DNA from: Ruminococcaceae bacterium UBA4306
Lineage (GTDB): Bacteria > Bacillota > Clostridia > Oscillospirales > Acutalibacteraceae
NCBI GenBank assembly: GCA_002394725.1
Contig: DGUQ01000013.1
Span: 1 to 14,030, forward strand
Direction of reading: 5' to 3'
Length of the DNA: 14,030 nucleotides
How positions within the stretch are numbered: position 1 is the first letter of the stretch; the number at the start of each line of letters is the position of its first letter. The translations under genes and the position numbers were made by a program. The notes beneath the pieces were generated by a model. The model searched no databases. It worked only from the letters and a program-made list of their open reading frames with translations, and had not been told where the DNA came from. Shown here in pieces: positions 6,252 through 13,646 of the stretch.

Positions 6252-9230
6252 ATGATTACTATCCAATCGGGAAAAATGATCATCCCGGAAGAAGAGCGTT
6301 TCGTCGGATTCGCAGGCGACGATCGCATCAGTACAAGGCAGTTCATCCTGCCGCGGACGCGGATCACCGATATCGACGCGGTGTTCTCGCTTTATCTGCG
6401 GTATGATGACGACAGGGTGACTTCGGCTCCCCTGAGCGTCAGTATCGTTGACAGCGACACGATATTGACGTGGAATATCCGAGCGGAGCATCTGCTCAAA
6501 TCGGGTATTGTAATGGCTCAGATCAAATATACGAACGGTGAAGGCTGCGTGACCCATTACGGCTGGGATTACTTTGTGGTCGGCGATATTTCGGAGCGCA
6601 GTGACGACGGCGAGGAATACGATATCCTCAGCCGCACGGAGTTTGAGGAGCGTATGGCGCAGGCAGTGCGTGACGCGCGCGCGACCGCGCCGTATATCGG
6701 CGATGACGGCTACTGGTATATTTACAGCAGAGAACAGGGCGACTATGTCCGCTCCTTCTCGGCGAGCGGTATTCCGGTTGACAGCGAGATCAGCGGTACC
6801 AGTACGAATCCGATCGAAAACCGGGCGGTAAAGCAGTATGTCGACGCGTGCGACAGCACAAAGGTCGATAAGACGACCTGCGTCGCGGGCGTGGCGCTGA
6901 ACAGCGGCGTCACTGCCGTCGATCTGGTAGAAGGGCTGGCGGACACGATCAACCCTCCGAGTGTGACGATAGGCGTGACGCGCGGCTATCCGGCTCAGTA
7001 CGGAAAAACGGGTGAAGGCACGCCTGTTTTTTGTACCGGACTGAACTCGTGGAAAACACTCGCCAAAACAGAGGATATCCCGACGAAGATCTCCGAACTG
7101 ATCAACGACAGCGGCTTTTTGAATGCCGCGGATATAAAAAACCATCTGCACTATGTCCCCGTTACAAGTGAAGAAGCTTCTTCGATCTATCACAAGCAGC
7201 TGGCAAATCTCACGCCTAATTCTTATTCGTATGTGCTTCCGGAGTGGTGGACGAAAGAGGAAGAGGGCACCATTAGGACGGACGCACCGCCGAATGCCAC
7301 AAAAGCGGCATGGATATTGACTATTATGCCGTCAGCTTCTTTATCCTTCGGTATGCAGATTTGGCTGGAAGCATCGTCCGATATCATTTATAAACGCATA
7401 AAGGTCAAACAGCATACTGATGACGGTGATGAGTTTGTCTGGAGCGAATGGGCCTCCTTTGCCGATCCGTCTTTATCCGTTTCGGGCGCTTTCGCTGACG
7501 CTAAGGCTGTCGGAGAAGCGCTGGCTCTCAAAACGAGCGCTCGGGATGTCGACCAAAAACTTACCAAAGCCCTCACGTATGCGGAAGTGACATACGACCC
7601 AAATGTTGCCGCCGCGGACCGTAGGCTGAGCGATCTTGAAAACAATACCTATTCATGGGTGAATTCGGATTATTTCAGTGACGCTCCGGTCAGCAACAGC
7701 AGCTCGGCTTGGATTTTTACCATGAAGAACCCTTCTTCGTCAAGTTACGGTATGCAGCTGTGGATATCCCCGAAGTATCTACAATGCTACTCCAGACGCT
7801 GCGCTATCCAAAGCGGTAAAGTCGTATGGAACCCATGGTATGCGATGACGGATTCTACTCTGACGAAAATGGGTGTCGCCGCTGACGCAAAGGCTGTCGG
7901 GGACGCCTTGGCTCTCAAAGCAAATACTCAGGATGTCGGAGACGCCCTCGCTCTCAAAGCAAATACTCAGGATGTCGGAGACGCCCTCGCTCTCAAAGCG
8001 AATACTCAGGATGTCGGAGACGCCCTCGCTCTCAAAGCAAATACTCAGGATGTCGATCAAAAACTTACCCAAGCCCTCAAGTATACGGTAGTAACAATCG
8101 ACCCAAATGTTAGCGCCGCAGATCGCAAGCTGATCGATCTTGAAAACAATACCTATTCATGGGTGAATCCGGAGGATTTCAGCGATGCTCCTGTCGGTGT
8201 CAGCAATAATGCTTGGATATTTACCATGAAGAGCCCCTCGTCAAGTTATGGTATGCAGCTGTGGATATCCCCGAAGCATCTACAATGCTACTCCAGACGC
8301 TGTGCTATACAAAGCGGTGAAATCGTATGGAATCCATGGTACGCGATGACGGATTCTACTCTGACGAAAGTGGGGGTCGCCGCTGACGCAAAGGCTGTCG
8401 GAGACGCCTTGGCAGATATTGCGGTAAACTACAAGCCCGGCGCGGTCTACTATTCCTTCGGCGACTCTACGACCAAAGGTCGCGTCGGTACGTGGGACGG
8501 CTCTATTTCCAACAGCACAAAAGTCTACCCAAACGCTGTAGCCGCCATGCTGCACATGACGCTGAATAATCAGGCTGTCGCCGGTCAGGGATTGATCGGT
8601 GATTGGGGACGCACCAAAGCGAATAAGGGGATCATCGAGATGATCGCCGACCTCGATATGAGCGACGCGTCGCTGATCACCGTCGGCTGGGCGTACAACG
8701 ACAACTATGCCTACGGCGTCTACAATAATCCTGCTGATATGGGAAGCTATACCGATGTGACAACGGTCGATGTTACTGACACAGAAGCGGTGAAGGCGCT
8801 GATCAGCTACAACAGCAACGGAAACCCGAAGTCATACGGAACTACCGTTATCGGCTACTACTACACTATCATGAAGCTGTTACAGACAAAGTGTCCCAAC
8901 GCTCAGATCGTGCTTGTGACCGGTTACGGACATCCGGGCGGAGACAGTGCTCAGCAGATCAACGCGACCTTGACCGACCAGTTCTCGCATACCTTCACCT
9001 TCAAAGACGGCGCACATACCGTGAAGGAACTCTATGACGAGCTTGAAAAGATGGCGCATCTTCATGGCTGGTGCTGTGTGAATCAGGCAAAGGGCTGCAC
9101 ATTCAATGAGTTTAACGCGTCTGTGATGTTCGGCGACTTCATCCACCCTAATGAAAACGGTTACGCCGCATACAGCAATAACCTCGCTCCGAGGATCGCA
9201 AGTTATTACGCAAACAGAAGCCTTCGTTAA
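6252..9230 (+). CDS. Phage-tail-fibre-like modular protein with C-terminal SGNH/GDSL hydrolase domain
   Basis: A 992-residue modular protein. Residues 1-112 form an Ig-like, baseplate/tail-type N-terminal module (MITIQSGKMIIPEEERFVGF). Then come a tail-fibre style APYIGDDGYWYIYSREQGDY segment (146-165) and the linker VDSEISGTSTNPIENRAV (176-193), common in phage tails. Three related knob-like modules follow (about 320-430, 438-545, 606-708), the last two near duplicates, with four 13-residue repeats (548-599) between them. The C-terminus (about 730-992) is an SGNH hydrolase: FGDSTTKG with nucleophile Ser739, AVAGQG, VGWAYND (Asn816) and DFIHPNENGY (Asp962, His965). Such domains usually remove acyl groups from glycans. 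ATG 6252 has GGAGG 7 nt upstream; the frame stays open back to TTG 6114, but through the terminator. There is no signal peptide, membrane helix or sorting signal. Binding and deacylating a surface glycan is inference. Confidence 0.85.
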   Translation: MITIQSGKMIIPEEERFVGFAGDDRISTRQFILPRTRITDIDAVFSLYLRYDDDRVTSAPLSVSIVDSDTILTWNIRAEHLLKSGIVMAQIKYTNGEGCVTHYGWDYFVVGDISERSDDGEEYDILSRTEFEERMAQAVRDARATAPYIGDDGYWYIYSREQGDYVRSFSASGIPVDSEISGTSTNPIENRAVKQYVDACDSTKVDKTTCVAGVALNSGVTAVDLVEGLADTINPPSVTIGVTRGYPAQYGKTGEGTPVFCTGLNSWKTLAKTEDIPTKISELINDSGFLNAADIKNHLHYVPVTSEEASSIYHKQLANLTPNSYSYVLPEWWTKEEEGTIRTDAPPNATKAAWILTIMPSASLSFGMQIWLEASSDIIYKRIKVKQHTDDGDEFVWSEWASFADPSLSVSGAFADAKAVGEALALKTSARDVDQKLTKALTYAEVTYDPNVAAADRRLSDLENNTYSWVNSDYFSDAPVSNSSSAWIFTMKNPSSSSYGMQLWISPKYLQCYSRRCAIQSGKVVWNPWYAMTDSTLTKMGVAADAKAVGDALALKANTQDVGDALALKANTQDVGDALALKANTQDVGDALALKANTQDVDQKLTQALKYTVVTIDPNVSAADRKLIDLENNTYSWVNPEDFSDAPVGVSNNAWIFTMKSPSSSYGMQLWISPKHLQCYSRRCAIQSGEIVWNPWYAMTDSTLTKVGVAADAKAVGDALADIAVNYKPGAVYYSFGDSTTKGRVGTWDGSISNSTKVYPNAVAAMLHMTLNNQAVAGQGLIGDWGRTKANKGIIEMIADLDMSDASLITVGWAYNDNYAYGVYNNPADMGSYTDVTTVDVTDTEAVKALISYNSNGNPKSYGTTVIGYYYTIMKLLQTKCPNAQIVLVTGYGHPGGDSAQQINATLTDQFSHTFTFKDGAHTVKELYDELEKMAHLHGWCCVNQAKGCTFNEFNASVMFGDFIHPNENGYAAYSNNLAPRIASYYANRSLR
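7545..7916 (+). repeat. Duplicated knob-like module, first of two near-identical copies
   Basis: This stretch (from DVDQKLTKAL to the first ADAKAVGDALALK) matches 8049-8411 closely. Shared blocks include LENNTYSWVN, SYGMQLWISPK, LQCYSRRCAIQSG and VVWNPWYAMTDSTLTK (IVWNPWYAMTDSTLTK in the second copy). Identity is high at DNA as well as protein level, including long stretches with the same codons, pointing to a recent tandem duplication or gene conversion. A more divergent third relative lies upstream at residues 320-430. Confidence 0.85.
7893..8048 (+). repeat. Four in-frame 39-bp tandem repeats (13-residue unit)
   Basis: Four units of 39 bases (7893-7931, 7932-7970, 7971-8009, 8010-8048) encode (A/D)VGDALALKANTQ. 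Units 2 and 4 are identical, unit 3 differs at one base, and unit 1 differs at several. The heptad-like hydrophobic spacing fits a trimeric coiled-coil spacer as in tail fibres. In-frame size and near identity indicate recent slippage or recombination. Confidence 0.92.
8049..8411 (+). repeat. Duplicated knob-like module, second copy
   Basis: Second copy of the unit at 7545-7916, separated from it by the 39-bp repeats. Differences cluster in the first third (for example SDYFSDAPVSNSSS becomes PEDFSDAPVGVSNN, and one codon is lost in the Ser run), while the later part is almost unchanged. Confidence 0.85.
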
Positions 9231-9247
9231 ACCGCGGTTCGGAGCGC

Positions 9248-9289
9248 AAAAAGAGCAACGTCACAGCGGCGTTGCTCTTTTTCTTTTTA
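9248..9289 (+). terminator. Strong intrinsic terminator after the tail-fibre-like gene
   Basis: A perfect 13-bp stem (9248-9260 with 9270-9282, 9-nt loop TCACAGCGG), centred on GAGCAACG/CGTTGCTC, leads into CTCTTTTTCTTTTTAT. It starts 18 nt after the stop codon at 9230, so this gene is monocistronic. Confidence 0.93.
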
Positions 9290-9624
9290 TATCAGGACAT
9301 TGTAAATAAGATGTCCTTACAAGTGTAAGTTTGTTATAACATATGTTTTATTTACATTATATTGTAAGATTTGTCAATCATAGGATTATGTGATATTTAT
9401 GTCCATTGTGCGGTATCATCCTATGTTTTGGGTGGAAAGATATGCCGCTTTCGCATTGACATCCATTCATTTAGCATAAAAAAAAGGGAAGAAGTTTCCG
9501 TATTTTTATTTGATTTACGATTGCAAGATGATTTTATTTGTGATATGATAAACAAAGTTTAATATGTAATTTAATATGCTATTATGGGTTATTATGGGAA
9601 ATTACGGAATAGGGTGATTATCTG
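9290..9624 (+). other. AT-rich intergenic control region with several inverted repeats, no gene seen
   Basis: No convincing coding region is present; the longest plus frame here starts at a TTG and has no ribosome binding site. The region holds AGGACAT/ATGTCCT (9294-9300, 9311-9317), TTACA-2-TGTAA (9317-9328), AACATATGTT (9338-9347), TTACA-6-TGTAA (9352-9367), CATAGGAT/ATCCTATG (9379-9386, 9418-9425), the promoter at 9521-9549, and direct repeats TTTAATATG (9558, 9570) and ATTATGGG (9581, 9591) near the expected transcript start. It probably carries operators for the downstream operon. Confidence 0.6.
9521..9549 (+). promoter_or_regulatory. Probable promoter of the nucleotide-sugar/glycan operon
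   Basis: TTGCAA (9521-9526, four of six consensus) and TATGAT (9544-9549, five of six) are separated by exactly 17 nt, giving a leader of about 70 nt before the ATG at 9625. A TTGACA at 9456-9461 has no -10 at good spacing. This promoter is weaker than the three on the minus strand, so activation by a regulator is possible. Confidence 0.5.
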
Positions 9625-10872
9625 ATGGAAAAAACCAATTATAAGATCGCGGTTGCGGGTACCGGTTATGTCGGTCTTTCGATTGCTGTTTTATTGAGTC
9701 AGCATCATAAAGTTACCGCGGTAGATATCATTCCCGAAAAGGTCGACTTGATCAATAAAAGAAAGTCGCCCATTCAGGATGAGTATATCGAGCGTTACCT
9801 TGCGGAAAAGGAGCTCGATCTGACCGCTACGCTTGACGCGCAGGCCGCTTACTCCGACGCCGACTTCGTCGTGATCGCGGCGCCGACCAACTACGACACA
9901 AAGAAGAATTACTTTGATACCTCCGCCGTCGAGGCGGTCATCAAGCTGGTCATGCAGTATAACCCCGACGCGATCATGGTCATCAAGAGTACGATCCCCG
10001 TAGGCTACACCGCTCGCATCAGGGAGAAAACCGGAAGCAAAAACATTATTTTCAGTCCGGAATTCTTAAGAGAATCCAAGGCGCTGTATGATAATCTGTA
10101 TCCCTCGCGCATTATTGTCGGAACGGATATGGGTGATGAAAAACTGGTTGAGGCTTCCAAGACCTTTGCTTCCCTCCTGCAGGAGGGCGCTCTCAAGGAG
10201 AATATAGAAACGCTGCTGATGGGCTTTAACGAGGCGGAAGCTGTCAAGCTGTTCGCCAATACCTATCTGGCGCTCAGAGTCAGCTATTTCAACGAACTGG
10301 ATACCTATGCCGAGGTCAAGGGGTTGAATACCGCCGATATTATCAAGGGCGTGTGTCTGGATCCCCGTATCGGTGATTTTTATAACAATCCCTCCTTCGG
10401 CTACGGCGGCTATTGCCTGCCCAAGGACACCAAGCAGCTGCTGGCGAATTATTCCGACGTGCCGCAGAATATGATCTCCGCCATTGTGGAAAGCAACCGC
10501 ACACGCAAGGATCATATCACCGACAGAGTGCTGGAGAAGGCAGGCTACTATACCGCCTCGAGCATGTGGAACGCCAAAAAAGAGCGTCCCATCACCATCG
10601 GCGTTTACCGACTGACCATGAAGAGCAACTCCGATAACTTCCGCCAAAGCTCGATCCAGGGCGTTATGAAGCGCCTGAAGGCAAAGGGAGCGACGGTGAT
10701 CGTCTTTGAACCGGCTCTGGAGGACGGCATCACCTTCTTCGGCAGTCTGGTCGTAAACGACATCGATCGCTTTAAGGCAGCATGCGACGCGATCGTAGCC
10801 AACCGCTACGACAGCGTCTTGGACGATGTACGGGATAAGGTATATACAAGAGATCTTTTTAAGAGAGATTGA
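9625..10872 (+). CDS. ugd: UDP-glucose 6-dehydrogenase
   Basis: Oxidises UDP-glucose to UDP-glucuronate with two NAD+, giving an acidic precursor for the polysaccharide. The 415-residue protein has an N-terminal Rossmann fold ([18 protein letters not shown], 7-24; Asp34 at the end of the second strand), the block [20 protein letters not shown] (143-162), the central helix with [20 protein letters not shown] (Lys208), and the catalytic motif [15 protein letters not shown] with Cys264. The C-terminal half has [10 protein letters not shown] and [20 protein letters not shown], strongly reminiscent of E. coli-type short Ugd. It is slightly longer than the 388-residue E. coli enzyme. AGGGTG lies 8 nt before the ATG. 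It is the first gene of the plus-strand operon. GDP-mannose or UDP-ManNAc dehydrogenase are less likely because the motifs are Ugd-like. Confidence 0.95.
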   Translation: MEKTNYKIAVAGTGYVGLSIAVLLSQHHKVTAVDIIPEKVDLINKRKSPIQDEYIERYLAEKELDLTATLDAQAAYSDADFVVIAAPTNYDTKKNYFDTSAVEAVIKLVMQYNPDAIMVIKSTIPVGYTARIREKTGSKNIIFSPEFLRESKALYDNLYPSRIIVGTDMGDEKLVEASKTFASLLQEGALKENIETLLMGFNEAEAVKLFANTYLALRVSYFNELDTYAEVKGLNTADIIKGVCLDPRIGDFYNNPSFGYGGYCLPKDTKQLLANYSDVPQNMISAIVESNRTRKDHITDRVLEKAGYYTASSMWNAKKERPITIGVYRLTMKSNSDNFRQSSIQGVMKRLKAKGATVIVFEPALEDGITFFGSLVVNDIDRFKAACDAIVANRYDSVLDDVRDKVYTRDLFKRD

Positions 10873-10940
10873 TCAACCCCGGCACGGCGGCATCCCGTCC
10901 GCCACAATATGCAAATGTTATTTTTTAGGAAGGACACCAA

Positions 10941-11531
10941 ATGAAGGCAAAAAGGCTTTTAGGGACGATCCGCATGATGATGTGTATGGGAGCGAAAAAG
11001 AGAGGTGCGCTCGCTCGCAAGCACCATTTATTCGGTATGGTAGGAGAGAATGTTCGTATTATGCCCCGTACGCTCCCGGTATATTCGGAGCTCATCTTTA
11101 TTCACAACAACGTAACAATAGCGCGTAACGCGGATTTTGTCACGCATGACGTGATAGACTTCACGCTGAACAAGCTACCCGAGGATCAAAGAATGGATTA
11201 TCGATTCAAGGAACGGATCGGCTGTATCGAGATCATGGACAACGTGATGATCGGGAGCAATTCCATTATCCTTTACGACACCAGGATCGGTCCCAATGTG
11301 ATCATTGCCTCCGGCAGCGTGGTAACGAAGGACTGTGAGCCGAACTCGGTTTATGCCGGCGTTCCGGCACGCAAGATCGGTACCTTTGACGACTTTATGA
11401 AAAAACGATACCGTCAGGAGACGGAGGGCGTCATTTCGATAACCACGCACAACCAAAGACTCACCCCGGAGGAAGTGGACGCCGCCAAACAACATTTTCT
11501 GCGCAATCACGGAGATATCGCGCAGCAATGA
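10941..11531 (+). CDS. Left-handed beta-helix (hexapeptide repeat) O-acetyltransferase
   Basis: A 196-residue cytoplasmic acyltransferase of the WbbJ/maltose-acetyltransferase-like hexapeptide family, which uses acetyl-CoA to acetylate sugars or sugar intermediates. A basic helical N-terminus (1-30) is followed by imperfect hexapeptide turns: VRIMPRTLPVY, LIFIHNNVTIARN, then VTHDVIDF with His69 as likely catalytic base, a loop insert (about 75-95), and the regular coils IEIMDNVMIGSNSIILYDTR and IGPNVIIASGSVVTKDCEPN. The family signature YAGVPARKIG is at 138-147. AGGAAGGA precedes the ATG. It lies 68 bases after ugd, with a short GGCGG/CCGCC hairpin between. Together with the membrane acyltransferase at 2254-3276, it is the second predicted acylation enzyme of the locus. 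The acceptor sugar is not determinable. Confidence 0.9.
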   Translation: MKAKRLLGTIRMMMCMGAKKRGALARKHHLFGMVGENVRIMPRTLPVYSELIFIHNNVTIARNADFVTHDVIDFTLNKLPEDQRMDYRFKERIGCIEIMDNVMIGSNSIILYDTRIGPNVIIASGSVVTKDCEPNSVYAGVPARKIGTFDDFMKKRYRQETEGVISITTHNQRLTPEEVDAAKQHFLRNHGDIAQQ

Positions 11532-11573
11532 TTTTTGCGGAAGCCATCAGACGTTTTATACAGGAGGAGAATC

Positions 11574-12689
11574 ATGGCTATTTATGTAACGCGCAGTTCC
11601 ATGCCTGATATCAATGATTATATAGAAGAGATAAAACCCATCTTTGAGAGCCGGATCCTGACGAATATGGGTCCGGTCTATAAGAGATTTCAGTCGCAGC
11701 TGATGGCTTATCTCGATGTGCCGGAGTTATCCCTGTTTGCCAACGGGCACCTTGCGCTCGAGATGGCGATTCAGGCTCTGGGGCTGAAAGAAAGAGGCGA
11801 ACAGCTGGGCGGCGGAGAGGTTATCACCACACCGTTCACCTTTGTTTCCACTACCCACGCGATCGCACGCAATAACCTAAAGCCGGTGTTCTGTGATATC
11901 AGGCGATCCGATTACTGTATCGATCCCGATAAGATCGAAGCGCTGATCACCGACAAGACCGTCGCAATCATTCCCGTCCATGTTTACGGCAATATCTGCG
12001 ACGTGAATAAGATCGAGAACATTGCCGAACGCCACAACCTGAAGGTGATTTATGACGGCGCGCACGCGTTTGGTGAAACATACAACGGCGTGGGCGTCGG
12101 CAATTTCGGCGACGCGACCATGTTCAGCTTTCACGCGACAAAGGTGTTCAACACCGTCGAGGGCGGCGCGGTCGCGTTCCGCGACAAGCGCTACGGCGTA
12201 CCGCTGCATGAGCTCAAGAACTTCGGTATTCACGGTCCCGAGACCATCACCGCGATCGGCGGCAACGCCAAGATGGACGAGTTCAGGGCTGCCTTGGGTA
12301 TCTGCAATCTGAAGCGCATGGACGCTTGTATTGCCGGACGCAAAGCGGCGTATGACCGCTATATGCAGCGTCTCAGCGGCGTTGACGGGATCGTCCTCAG
12401 TCAGCAAAAGCCGGAGATCGATTACAACTATTCTTATTTTGCCGTGTATTTTGACAAAGAGAAGTTCGGCAAGAGCAGAGATGACGTATTTGCCATGCTC
12501 AAGGAAGAGAATATCTACGCGCGCAAGTATTTTTATCCCGCGATCAACGATCTGAAGTGCTACCGTGATATATGCACCGAGCAAACGCCTGTCGCTCACG
12601 ATGTATCGCTGAATATCCTTACCCTCCCCCTATATGAGGAGCTGGACGTCAGCGACGTCGACAGGATCTGTGATATCATCCTGCGCTGA
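11574..12689 (+). CDS. DegT/DnrJ/EryC1/StrS family nucleotide-sugar aminotransferase
   Basis: A PLP-dependent enzyme (371 aa) that aminates a keto group on a nucleotide sugar, commonly a 4-keto-6-deoxy sugar. Visible are the N-terminal substrate loop ILTNMGPVYKRFQ (28-40), FANGHLALEMAIQAL (55-69) for phosphate/PLP contact, EVITTPFTFVSTTHAI (82-97), the PLP Asp161 in IYDGAHAFGE, and Lys190 in MFSFHATKVFNTVEGGA, the Schiff-base lysine. GGNAKMDEFRAALG (229-242) is the usual late block. FSFHATKVFNT(V/I)EGG is typical of VioA-like members making dTDP-4-amino-4,6-dideoxyglucose, but that assignment is tentative. ATG 11574 has AGGAGG 6 nt upstream; an in-frame TTG at 11535 lacks a ribosome binding site. 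No matching 4,6-dehydratase is in the window, so the keto-sugar must be made elsewhere. Confidence 0.93.
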   Translation: MAIYVTRSSMPDINDYIEEIKPIFESRILTNMGPVYKRFQSQLMAYLDVPELSLFANGHLALEMAIQALGLKERGEQLGGGEVITTPFTFVSTTHAIARNNLKPVFCDIRRSDYCIDPDKIEALITDKTVAIIPVHVYGNICDVNKIENIAERHNLKVIYDGAHAFGETYNGVGVGNFGDATMFSFHATKVFNTVEGGAVAFRDKRYGVPLHELKNFGIHGPETITAIGGNAKMDEFRAALGICNLKRMDACIAGRKAAYDRYMQRLSGVDGIVLSQQKPEIDYNYSYFAVYFDKEKFGKSRDDVFAMLKEENIYARKYFYPAINDLKCYRDICTEQTPVAHDVSLNILTLPLYEELDVSDVDRICDIILR

Positions 12690-12693
12690 AAAT

Positions 12694-12741
12694 GAAATGA
12701 GAGGGTTTACCGCGGCTTTTGAGGAGCGCCGCGCTCATTTC
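12694..12741 (+). repeat. Inverted repeat/hairpin before the sugar-transferase gene
   Basis: GAAATGAG (12694-12701) pairs with CTCATTTC (12734-12741), and inside it CGCGGC (12711-12716) pairs with GCCGCG (12728-12733). The result is one long bulged hairpin directly before the ribosome binding site GGGAGGGG (12745-12752). No T-run follows, so it is not an intrinsic terminator. It may stabilise the mRNA, mark a cleavage site, or tune translation. Confidence 0.6.
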
Positions 12742-12761
12742 AAAGGGAGGGGAAATGAACA

Positions 12762-13601
12762 GTGAAAGACATTACGGGTATTACACTTGAGCAGAAGGCA
12801 GAGATCGCGTCGTATATCAGGGAGGATACCCTTGAGGAAGTGAACAGGAACATTGTTCGCGCGGTACCGAGAGTGTCCTTTTATACAAAATATGTAAAGC
12901 GATTTTTGGATCTGCTGGTCGGGATCATCGGATTTGTGATCAGTTCACCGATCAACCTGATCATCGCGATCGTCACGTTTTTTGACGTCGGATCTCCGAT
13001 TCTCTTCAAGCAGACGAGGATCGGAAAGGATAAAAAGCCTTTTACCATATATAAATTCCGGAATATGACCAACGAAACGGACGCTAACGGCGTGCTGCTG
13101 CCGCCTTCACAGCGTGTCACCAAATGGGGCTCCTTTGTCAGAAAGACCAGTCTGGACGAGCTGCTGAACTTTGTATCGGTCATCAAGGGCGATATGAGCA
13201 TCATCGGTCCGCGTCCGCTGATCAATACCTATGTGGACAGGCTGCACGACAGGCATCAGGCGATCTACGCGGTGCGCCCCGGGCTGGAATGTCCCTCACT
13301 GCACAAGGTGGATCATTTGCTCTCATGGCAGGAGCGTCTGGATAACTATGTGTGGTATGTTGAGAATTGCAGCTTTACGGTCGACGCAAAGCTGTGCCTG
13401 AGAATCGTCGCGCTGGCCTTTGACCGAAAGTCGACCAAGGTGCGCTCCTCCGCGAATCACGGCGGTATTATGGGATACGATAAAGAGGGCAACATCATCT
13501 ATACCAAATCGGTTCCCGATAAGTATGTGGAGCGGTTTTTAGACCATCACGGGTATCAGAGCCTTCAAGAAGCGATAGACGCTAGAAACGAAGCTAAGTG
13601 A
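12762..13601 (+). CDS. Initiating sugar transferase (monotopic phosphoglycosyl transferase, WcaJ/EpsL/PglC family)
   Basis: Transfers a sugar-1-phosphate from a nucleotide sugar to undecaprenyl phosphate, the first membrane step of repeat-unit assembly. The 279-residue protein has an extra N-terminal segment (1-40), then KRFLDLLVGIIGFVISSP with the reentrant helix (about 47-72, Ser62-Pro63 break), GSPILFKQTRIGKDKKPFTI (77-96) and YKFRNM, the catalytic pair Asp132-Glu133 in TSLDELLNFVSVIKGDMS, IGPRPL (148-153), and VRPGLECPS. The short single-domain form without the N-terminal four-TM region is PglC/EpsL-like. Translation starts at a GTG, with GGGAGGGG 9 nt upstream; the nearby ATG at 12755 opens only an 11-codon frame. 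The C-terminal 80 residues (NHGGIMGYDKEGNIIY and after) go beyond the usual core and may be a regulatory or partner-binding tail. Confidence 0.93.
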   Translation: MKDITGITLEQKAEIASYIREDTLEEVNRNIVRAVPRVSFYTKYVKRFLDLLVGIIGFVISSPINLIIAIVTFFDVGSPILFKQTRIGKDKKPFTIYKFRNMTNETDANGVLLPPSQRVTKWGSFVRKTSLDELLNFVSVIKGDMSIIGPRPLINTYVDRLHDRHQAIYAVRPGLECPSLHKVDHLLSWQERLDNYVWYVENCSFTVDAKLCLRIVALAFDRKSTKVRSSANHGGIMGYDKEGNIIYTKSVPDKYVERFLDHHGYQSLQEAIDARNEAK

Positions 13602-13646
13602 GCTTGATATTCTTTACGATATCGCTTTGACGCACAGAGGATGCTT

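Noticed and set aside
6008..6367. Minus-strand 119-codon frame opposite the leader
   Set aside because: It crosses the sortase promoter region and the antisense of the 6252 gene, has no ribosome binding site, and its low-complexity peptide looks like a by-product of the structured leader.
6207..7193. Minus-strand 328-codon frame opposite the tail-fibre-like gene
   Set aside because: Shadow of the real gene; Arg/Ala/Asp-rich composition with no motifs.
7893..8048. CRISPR array
   Set aside because: The 39-bp units are directly adjacent, without unique spacers, and are in frame inside a coding region.
6252..9230. Complete prophage or diversity-generating retroelement
   Set aside because: No integrase, structural genes, reverse transcriptase or template repeat can be seen; the gene is flanked on both sides by glycan and wall genes.
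9371..9562. 63-codon plus-strand frame in the intergenic region
   Set aside because: TTG start, no ribosome binding site, overlaps the likely promoter, and the peptide has no recognisable pattern.
11535..11573. Upstream TTG start of the aminotransferase
   Set aside because: AGGAGG lies 6 nt before ATG 11574, while the TTG has none; the extra 13 residues do not fit the family N-terminus.
11877..12599. Minus-strand 240-codon frame opposite the aminotransferase
   Set aside because: Shadow of a clear DegT-family gene.
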